Source: Daedaleopsis sinensis (lineage: Eukaryota > Basidiomycota > Agaricomycetes > Polyporales > Polyporaceae). Taken from it: a stretch of DNA of 64,000 nt. Positions 56,094 to 64,000 of the stretch are shown piece after piece (positions within the stretch are counted from its first letter, which is position 1; each line of letters starts with the position of its first letter). A model generated the notes under the pieces. That model saw nothing but the letters and a program-made list of their open reading frames with translations. It ran no database searches and was not told the origin of the DNA. The DNA is taken from the NCBI GenBank assembly GCA_033807695.1, contig CM066310.1, positions 2,728,001 to 2,792,000 of the forward strand. Direction: 5' to 3'. The translations under genes were made by a program, and so were the position numbers.

Positions 56094-59000
56094 ATGAGTT
56101 CGCTCGCTTTTCTTGTCACCGAGCTCCAGGTATGCTTTATTGACCCTCGCTGAAGCATGTATCTTACCGCTGCGTAGTCTCTGGCGAGTGAAACGCGTAG
56201 GAAGCACCCTGATGTTCGCGAGGTGAGCTCCATTATCCAGTCTCTTCATAACCCCTCCACGGCAGATGAGATGCGGAGGCCTTGTTCTTAGTTTCATACA
56301 CGTAGGCTGCAGAGAAGTCACTGGCTATCTTGCGCTCCTCCCCGGAGCAAGCCACCGCGAATTTGGCTTCCGGTACGTCACGTTCGGTCCTCGCCACACG
56401 TCAAGAATGTTTATCTCCGCTGTATCTGTATCTACGAAGATGGCCCCCAATCCGATGATTTACTACGGCCAGTCTTCATGGGCTGCGCGACCAAGAACGC
56501 TAAAGTAGTCGCTATCTCGCTCGGCTCGCTCCAACGCCTTATTGCGCTCAAGGCCGTACCCCAGTCCGCCGTTCCTATCATCATCGCGACGATGAGCGAC
56601 TGTATAAATCAGGGTGTCGACATACAGTTACGTATCTTGCAGACGCTGCTTTCCCTCATCACCAACTTTCCAGCAGTGCATGGACAGCTTCTGGGCGATG
56701 TGAGTGCACAGTAGGCCTCATCCTTGCATGTCTAAGTCATCTCCTCGATCGAACAGGCACTATTACTTTGCTTCCGGCTGCAGGAGTCTCGGATTGCGGT
56801 GGTGTCGTCCACTGCTGCAGCGACCCTTCGGCAGCTTGTGATGTTTGTCGTGGACAAGGTTGTAGACGAGGACCGTCGGGACGAGCTTGCCGAAAGCGCG
56901 AAGACGGAGGCGATTCTTCCGAACGGCGCAACAGCGAAGCTTGGCCCATCTGCACATGACGCGTATGCCGTGTTTGAGGATCTGTGTCTTCTTGCAAACT
57001 CTGAACAACCGCGCTTTCTGAAGCTCGAGTCGCTTCGGAAGACCTTCGCTCTAGAGCTGATCGAGAGCGTGTTGACAAACTATCATGACCTGTTCCGAAA
57101 GGTAACTCCTCATGTGTTTCCCATTGCCAAGTACTCACTGCGCGATGCTCTCTAGCACAACGAGTTGCTACTCTTGCTGCAGCACCACCTCTGCCCGCTT
57201 GTGCACAAGGCACTCTCAGACCGACCTAGCTTCCCATTGACATTACGCTCCACGCGTGTCGTGTTCCTGATGCTGAAGCAGTTTTCACTCGAACTCAAGA
57301 CCGAGTCAGAAGTCTTCCTCATGCTGCTGATCAGAATCATAGGTGCGGAAAGCGGTGATGGTGACCCGGCTGAAGCTGTGCAAGGACATACTGTGCGACC
57401 ACTATGGATGCGTGTATTGGCTATGGAGATCATGCGTGGGTACGTCTGTTTAGGACATATACTCGTCCTCCGCTCACCCTATCGTGTGGTAGCCTATGTA
57501 GCGACGCGGAGCTCATGCGCAACGTATGGGATCGCTACGATGCAGAAGATGGTGGCTCTAAGGTGTTCACGTCCCTCATCACTGCGCTCAAGCGACTAGT
57601 GACCGAACGTCCAGCACTTCTCGGAGTGGGCCAACAGATGTTTGGGGTAGGTGTGTCGGCCCATACGAGCTCGAGTGCAGATGGCGCGTATGCTCTCGAC
57701 GTCGGTGGTGTTGCCGGAATGGTGGCAAGTGCAGCGAGTGCCACGGTATCCGGGGTCGCGAACATGATGACGACGGAGGCAGGGCTCAGCGTCCAGGGGT
57801 CCGCTATGAAGCTTCAATGCATCGACCAGCTGGACAAGGCCGACTCGCCTCCCATCCCTGAATCATATCTCTATCTTCTTGGCGTTCAATGTCTAGTGTC
57901 GCTGTGTGAGGGATTCGCAACATTCACTGCCCCGCTGTACAACACTATCATGGTCCAGAAACCGCGCACAGCCGGCGAGCCCGTAATTCGTGCTCCACCA
58001 GCACTCGACCTTGCGACTCTCCCCCAGGAGGAGCCTTCTACTAAGCAGTTATGCACTGTACACGACATGATCGAGAGCGGATGGCCTGCGCTACTGGCAG
58101 CACTTTCCTTCCTTATCTCCACGAATCTCTCGGATGACCTATTCGTGGATGTCCTCGCAAGCTACCAGGCGCTCACAACCGTCTCTGGCATGCTCGGCCT
58201 GACTACACCGCGCGACGCGTTCTTCACCAGTCTCTCCCGACTCGCGATCCCGACCGGTGTGGTGTCGAGCATCGACTCGTACATCCCGGTCGAGCCAAGT
58301 ACCCCGCGTACTGCTGCCAACGCGATCTCCGAGAGCTTTGGTGTCTCCCTCCCAGGAGCGAACTCACAGCCTCCTGGCCTCTCCGAGCGCAACATGGCCT
58401 GTCTCAAGGTGCTCGTTTCTAGCGCGCTCTTCCTCGCAGGCAGTCTCGGCTCGAGCTGGTTCGACATCCTGGAAGCGCTGCAGAACGCAGACTATGTCCT
58501 CACGGCAAAGGGTGCCCGGCCGCCCGCGAACAAACGGAATACCATTGGTCCCGGGGCGGGCACCCTCCCGGCTTCGCGGTCTGTATCGTCCGCAGGCTCT
58601 CCTCAACCTGGGCAACCTTCGACTACGATGGGGCCACGGCATCCTCTGCTTGCGGATCTGGACCCTGACAGCCTGCAACATGCCATTCAGCGGTTGTTTG
58701 ATGCGTCGAAGAACTTGGAGGACGCGGCGTTCTGTGACTTCGTCAAGGCGCTGTGCAAACTCAGCGCGGCGATGATAGGCATGCAATCCGATACTCTTGA
58801 AGCGACAAACGAGTCTGCTGAAGAGCTTGCGACTAGCCCGTCGACGCTCTCCCCTAATGCGGAGCCTGCGCATAGGAGGAGAGTCAGCGGGATACACTTG
58901 CCGCGTACGCTGGTCAGTATGCGCAACTTCCTGCTCACTCAAGCGTTGGCTGACGTTTATTATAGCGTACTGGGGACTTCGGTATAGGCAAGCTCGGAGG

Positions 59001-62000
59001 GGTCGCTATGCTCAACATCCACCGCCTCATCTACAGGTCTCCAGACATAGCATGGGATCCGATCACTGGCCATCTCCTCTCCGTCGTGCGCCACCAGCAC
59101 GCCCCTCCCACCATCCGGGTACAAGCCGCCCGCGTGCTCGACGACGTCCTCGTCGTAGTGCCGCGCAACATCACTTCGTCGGCAGAGCTCCAGCCGGTGG
59201 TGCAACGGAGAGTGCTGGACGTCCTCGCACTCCAGGTCACTCCGGACGCCCCTGCGTCGGCCGGTAGCAGCACCGTGATCGAGCTGCGCCGCATGGGTTT
59301 GGAGACGCTGCACCAAATCCTGCAGTCGTCTGGACACACCCTGGTCGTCGGGTGGGAAACGATCTTCGAGATGCTCGGGAGTGTCTGCAAGCCACTTCTA
59401 CCCCCGTCAGGCGCTGCGACACCTAGGACATCGCCGTCCATGCAAGACCTAGGCAGGAACCGCCCTCCGCCACTCACCTATCTGAACGAGAAGAACTACA
59501 CCTCGCTAGTGAAGATCGCCTTCCAGTCGCTCACCCTTGTCTGCGACTCGCTGTCGTCCCTCTCTCCGGAGCATCTCCGCCTGTGCATCAGCACTCTCGG
59601 ACAGTTTGGGCGCCAGGCCGACACCAACATCGCTTTGACGGCGGCGGAGAGCCTCCTTTGGGGCGTCTCTGATTCTATCCAGTCCAAGCGGAGGGACGAG
59701 GACAAGGAGCCCGAGTACAGCGCGCTGTGGATGTTCCTCCTGCTTGAGGTCCTCGGGCTCTGTACCGACGCCCGCCCGGAAGTACGCGTGGGTGCGATCC
59801 AGACCCTCTTCCGCACCCTGCAGCTGTACGGCGCGACGCTCAGCCTGGAGACCTGGGACGAATGCATATGGAAGGTCACATTCCCGCTTCTCGACTCCAT
59901 AACTGCCTCCATCCGGCGCACCCAGGCCGCCATGCTCGTGGATGAGCCGGTGTCTCCGGCTCCGCCGCCCGACCTGCAGTGGGATGAGTCAAAGATCCTC
60001 GCGCTGCAGTCGATCGGCTCCGTCTTCCAGGACTTCCTGACGAGCAAGCTCATGCGCCTCGATTCGTTCACGAAGGCGTGGGCGGTCTTCGTCGGCCACA
60101 TCCAGAACTCGTGGCTGCACGACAATCGCACCATCACTGCCCCTGCGCTGCGGTGTCTCGAGAAGGCGATCAAGGCGTGCTCTGTCGCCGACGAGCACAA
60201 GGCGAGGACGACGGAGGCGCTCGAACTCGCATGGCGCGCGTGCGATGAGATGGGCAGCACGGTCGCCGAGGGAGAGGGGTCGTCGCCGGGGCCCAAGTCA
60301 CCTTCGGCGGTGGCGGCGGCGGCGGCGCAAGCCTTTCAACCGCTCACTCAGGAGAGCCTCATGGCATACGTGGACGTTGTACGGTGTACACGAAGCGTAG
60401 GAAGGCAAGTGGAGGATCGTGAATGGCCCCTTGAGCGCCTGACGCGCCTCATGACTATCCTGAAGGGTGCGTGGGACCACTGCCGTTCAATATCCGGAGG
60501 AAGCTAACGGACAGAGACCGCCCCAGGCGTGCTCACGTACCCAAGCTCGCCGGACTTTAGGCCGGACATCGACGCACTGAGCCCCGTCCAGGTAGGGTCC
60601 TCTCTCATCGTCCACACGAGCGTCTGGGTTCCTGACTAAATGAACTGGTTACTGTTACTGCGGCGACAGGCGGTCGTGATGGAAGCCGTGGACAGCATCG
60701 AGTTGGGGGCGCAAGGCGTCGTCTCGCTCGTGCTTCGCGATCTCTCGGAGTGCGCGACGCTTCCGTTCCTCGCCGCCTTCGACGTCCAGACGCCACTCCC
60801 TACGGCAGGCGCGAGGGTATCTCGCACGGGCCCCAGCCGTGTGACCTACATCGCGCTCTCGAAGAAAACGATGCCACTTCTGGTCGACCTTTTCCTGCGG
60901 TTCAAGGACGAGGCAGCTATTTACGCGGACGGCACCGTTGAGACCGTCTTCGCGGTACGCACGTGACGCGCTCCAGAAGTCCCCTCGATGTAGACTGACG
61001 GGTTCCCTGCAGGCGTACTCGATCCCTATCAAGCTCAAGTACGAGTGTCCAGCCCCGTCCAAGTTTGGCAAAGATCAGCCGCTGTGGAAGACGGCGACAA
61101 CGAGCTTCCTGCGTATCGTAAAGGAGTGTGGGGCTCAAATGCGGAAACTGCGGGATGGTGAGCGAGGATCTGACGTCGGATCGAGAACCGCAACTGATCG
61201 GTGGCGTATCAGCAATACCCGTGGATAGGATCGAGGGTGTCTGGAGGCAGGTTGTCGACACATTCAGAGGAGGCATCCTTGCCGACTGGTGAGTCGTGCA
61301 CCGGTGGATATAGTGCGCCTCCGCTGATAGCATGGTTCTATAGCTCTGCTGTCGAGCAGTTCTCTCTCGACATGCAAGAAGCCGAAGAGAACTTCGACCT
61401 GTCGCTCATCGCGTCGCTCGAGATAGACGTCGTTCCGTACCTCGGAGAGCCGTCAGTCCCCGATTATATCGTGTGCCAACTGGCCCGCGTCTTGCAACAG
61501 GGTAGCCGCCTTCGGACCATCGATGACGAAGACCTGCCACCATCTCCCGCTTCCCTGCCCGACGTCCAACTGCCTCGAGGCGGAAAGAGGGCTAGTCTGA
61601 CGGAAACGACGTCCAAGGAGCTCAGCAAGGTTGAGAAGTTCGGTGACGGGCGGGTCGGAGTTGGCAGTACAGCTGCCGGCCACTTCCTGCCTAGGGAACG
61701 CTTCTCGTACTGGTGTTTCGATCTGCTGTTCCTGATCTGTTCGGATACCTCGCAAGGTGAGTGCCTAGTGGCACGACATGCTTCCCTGCACCCATCTGAA
61801 TGCTGCCGGTCCAGATCAAGTATCTTCGCGGAGGCGCATAGCGGCCTTAAGCATGCCATCTCTGCTTGAGCGGTGTCGCATGACCCTCGTTGGATTCGTC
61901 GCCGACGAGTCTTTGAGAGGAAACCTGCCGTTCCCAAGGTCGGGCATATCTCCCTATAGTGTTAAAGCTAGGGCTCGCTCGCTCATGTCACTCTGCAGGG

Positions 62001-62449
62001 CAAGAGAAGAAGAGCTATTGTACGTCCTGCGGAAGCTGCTCGATCTACGGCTCTGGCCTGGTACATTGTGGGCAGCGCTCTCCGAGTCCCCTTCCCAGTA
62101 CTGTGTAGAGCAGCCCGGTATGTTTCCAAGCTTACATCTGCCACACGCTACTGATCGCCTTCTTACAGTCGTCGACCACGCCCTCTCGCCGTCCGCACTG
62201 ATCGCTGACTCCGTCAAACGTTCGACCAAAGCACACCTCTTCCATTTCTACCCCATCTTGTGCGAAATCGTCTCCATACCTCGCAAAACACCCACAGCCT
62301 GGGTCACGCCAAGCGCCCATGAAGCGCCCTCAGCACCGAAGAACACTGTGGGATCTTCGACTGATGCTCCAGCGGTGGAGCTCGATGCCCGCAGTATTGT
62401 CAAAGATTGTTTGAAGGAATTAGGCAGAGAGCTCGGGGTTGGTCACTAG
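56094..62449 (+). CDS. MON2: MON2/Sec7-related Golgi trafficking protein
   Basis: Sixteen exons in phase give 1821 residues: 56094-56129, 56178-56222, 56306-56372, 56440-56699, 56757-57101, 57156-57439, 57493-58912, 58966-60466, 60527-60591, 60670-60954, 61013-61157, 61213-61288, 61344-61756, 61815-61938, 61999-62117 and 62169-62449. MSSLAFLVTELQ starts the DCB-like region; VFMGCATKNAKVVAISLGSL and LRQLVMFVVDK follow. The middle has HUS-like and long helical-repeat segments (FGIGKLGGVAMLNIHRLIYR) and the C-terminus the MON2 end (GVLTYPSSPDFRPDIDALSP). MON2 is a large scaffold related to Arf-GEFs but lacking the Sec7 catalytic domain. It acts at the trans-Golgi and endosomes with the Dopey/Dop1 protein and Neo1-type flippases. 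The length is slightly above that of the yeast protein. Confidence 0.92.
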
Positions 62450-62612
62450 GACGCTCGATCGAAGCTCCCTCCGACACGAAGTCGCCGCCACATCCTCCTC
62501 GCTGTCTCAATATTGTTCTTTGCGCTCGTACACACTACATAGCACACTTCTGTACTGACTAATCCTGTAATTAAGGAATGCACCTGTTTCGCTTCGCTTC
62601 AGTCTTCAGTCT
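62450..62612. terminator. Convergent 3' end region
   Basis: Only 163 bp separate the MON2 and ankyrin gene stop codons, so their 3' UTRs probably overlap. It includes TAATTAAGG near 62567-62576. Confidence 0.4.
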
Positions 62613-63284
62613 TCAGTGCGGGGGCCCTGGGATACCCGGCACCGGCTCTTTCATGTCCTCCTCTGTCGCCCCCATCACCCGCAACAGCTCATCCTTCTTG
62701 AACATCCGAGCCGTCTGGATGGCGGTCGGGGTGCCAAGGCGCGGATTTGCACCGCCCTCGATGAGTACGCGGACGACCTCGTCGTGGCCTTTGAAGACCG
62801 CTCCCGCAAGCGGCGACTGACCCTGGTCGTTGGTACGGTCTCCGTCTGCGCCCCTCGCCAAGAGGTCCTTCACGAGGCTGGCGTGCCCGTTGTAGGCCGC
62901 GAGCATGAGTAAGGTGTTCCCTAGACGTGCCACCGTCACATCACGCAGGATCAGCGTCAGCGTCGACACACACTGCGGGGAGCAGAAGAAGTTCACGCTC
63001 GTCTGAGTCGCTGCTCCTGCGCACCTTTGTCGTTCGTGAGATTTGGCGGCAGGCCGACGTCTACCGCTTGCAGGAGCAGTCCCGACTTGTTGTCCCGGGC
63101 CGCGTCGAACATGCGGTGCGCGAAGTCGAGCGTGTCCTGCGGAAGGCTCTGCGCGCCTTGCATGATAGGGTCCGCCTGTAAGTTGGGAACGAGAGATGTG
63201 TTATCGGGATTGCTTGATCATGAGTCGTACCTCCGCTTGTGACCACTCGGCCGCGGCGTTGATTCGATGGTATGTACGTACCAT
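62613..63284 (-). CDS. Small ankyrin-repeat protein
   Basis: Exons 63284-63231, 63175-63025 and 62920-62613 give 170 residues from the ATG at 63284. The reading frame stays open further upstream without another ATG, so the start could lie in an unseen exon. After a helical start (AHRMFDAARDNKSGLLLQAV) come at least three ankyrin repeats: DVGLPPNLTNDKGNTLLMLA, AYNGHASLVKDLLARGADGD and AVFKGHDEVVRVLIEGGANP, then a short helix and a PGIPGPPH end. Single-domain ankyrin proteins of this size act as protein-protein adaptors; the partner is unknown. Confidence 0.82.
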
Positions 63285-63661
63285 CGGATGTAGGTAGCGA
63301 TCGTTCTTGATCTCTTGCGGCAGTGTGGTAACCGCACTATCGATATCCGTTTATAGGCTTTCTCGAAAGTTTTCGAGTATTTGCAGAAGCACGCAGTGTC
63401 GAGGGCGAGATTCAGAGACCCCTTAAAAGAGACCCCTTAAGGTGATAGCTGCAAATGTTAAACAGTATTGCTTCCGGCCGCGAGTGCGGTCACTGGTCAC
63501 AGTTTCACAGCTTAGAGTCAGCAGGCTCGTGACTGCCGCCTTCAACGCAAACCTCAGCCGCGCGGCGCGCGGCTATAGTACTTACTTGTGGGAGTGCTAC
63601 TGTGTACAGTCGAAAGCCTAGCATGGCCGGGCATTCGCTACACACAAAGCGTGTATATCGG
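63285..63661. other. Intergenic, no gene recognised
   Basis: A direct repeat of GACCCCTTAA occurs at 63417-63426 and 63431-63440. It probably includes the promoter of the ankyrin gene. Confidence 0.4.
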
Positions 63662-64000
63662 TTAGCGATTACATTTACGACGGGCGAGTGTCTGCCCGGA
63701 CGCATTCAAATTAAAGAGCTCGGTCGGCGTCTTTCCCACCAGAACGCGCCCCCGGCCGGTGCCGCCTCGCACGGGTGTGCTGGGCTCGCCAAACCCTCCC
63801 AAATCTCCAGGACTACTGCTAACAGGCGGTCCTTCGTCCTCCGACGAAGGCCCCTCCTGCGACTCGCCGAGCGGGAGGATGTCTGGCGTGCTGTCGAGCC
63901 TCCACTCATCCCCGCCGCCGTCCTCCGAGAGGAACGAGAGCGTGCGTTGGCGGCGAGCCTTCGTCGGCGTCCCAAAGCCGTCTAGCTCGTCCTCCTCGTC
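63662..64000 (-). CDS. C-terminal end of an unknown protein (partial)
   Basis: A minus-strand frame is open from the right window edge to a TAA at 63664-63662: 112 residues, acidic and Ser/Pro-rich (LSFLSEDGGGDEWRLDSTPD, GPSSEDEGPPVSSSPGDLGG), ending in a basic LFNLNASGQTLARRKCNR. It looks disordered with possible proline-directed phosphorylation sites (TPTK, STPV, KTPT). The family cannot be assigned from this tail. Confidence 0.65.
   Translation of the reverse strand, partial: DEEDELDGFGTPTKARRQRTLSFLSEDGGGDEWRLDSTPDILPLGESQEGPSSEDEGPPVSSSPGDLGGFGEPSTPVRGGTGRGRVLVGKTPTELFNLNASGQTLARRKCNR

Noticed and set aside
1..64000. CRISPR arrays, rRNA operons, bacterial-type operons
   Set aside because: None seen; gene structure is eukaryotic with spliceosomal introns throughout.

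Overview
The window looks like nuclear DNA of an Agaricomycete (mushroom-forming basidiomycete). Genes carry many 48-100 nt GT-AG introns, and the recognisable repertoire is basidiomycete: Plavaka-type transposases, DUF6532 and DUF6698 proteins, a CaaX-tailed G-protein gamma subunit, and a ubiquitin-like protein with a KPVIYLF block. Exon models below were built by hand from splice signals and reading-phase agreement; no database search was run.

Layout. 1-3437: minus-strand Ty1/copia retrotransposon, cut by the left window edge, with its 5' LTR, primer-binding site and gag-pol; it sits inside exon 2 of a small gene of unknown family. 3.4-7.0 kb: that broken gene, an F-box/LRR fragment, a perfect 96-bp direct repeat, and a second copy of the unknown family. 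7.5-23.4 kb is the conserved gene-dense block: HNH-nuclease-like protein, intron-containing tRNA-Pro, coiled-coil protein, G-gamma subunit, F-box protein, ADGF-type adenosine deaminase, ubiquitin-like protein and copper amine oxidase.

23.4-55 kb is accessory and repeat-rich. It holds gene fragments, an apparently intact Plavaka transposon (25.75-29.2 kb), a divergent DUF6532 gene, 8-cysteine GPI-anchored secreted proteins in duplicated blocks (34-36 kb and 53-55 kb), a second Plavaka copy (38.6-43.8 kb) broken by a 684-bp TA-flanked MITE, a DUF6698 gene, a long Pro/Ser-rich gene with an AT-hook-like motif, an intact Tc1/mariner transposase gene, and two tandem RNase III-like genes that lack catalytic acids.

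55-64 kb returns to conserved genes: a complete MON2/Sec7-related Golgi trafficking gene (16 exons), a small ankyrin-repeat gene convergent to it, and the 3' end of an unknown gene cut by the right edge.

The conserved blocks cover signalling (G-gamma), purine and amine catabolism (deaminase, amine oxidase), ubiquitin-linked functions (F-box, UBL) and Golgi traffic (MON2). They do not form an obvious pathway. The middle records repeated transposition and small segmental duplications.
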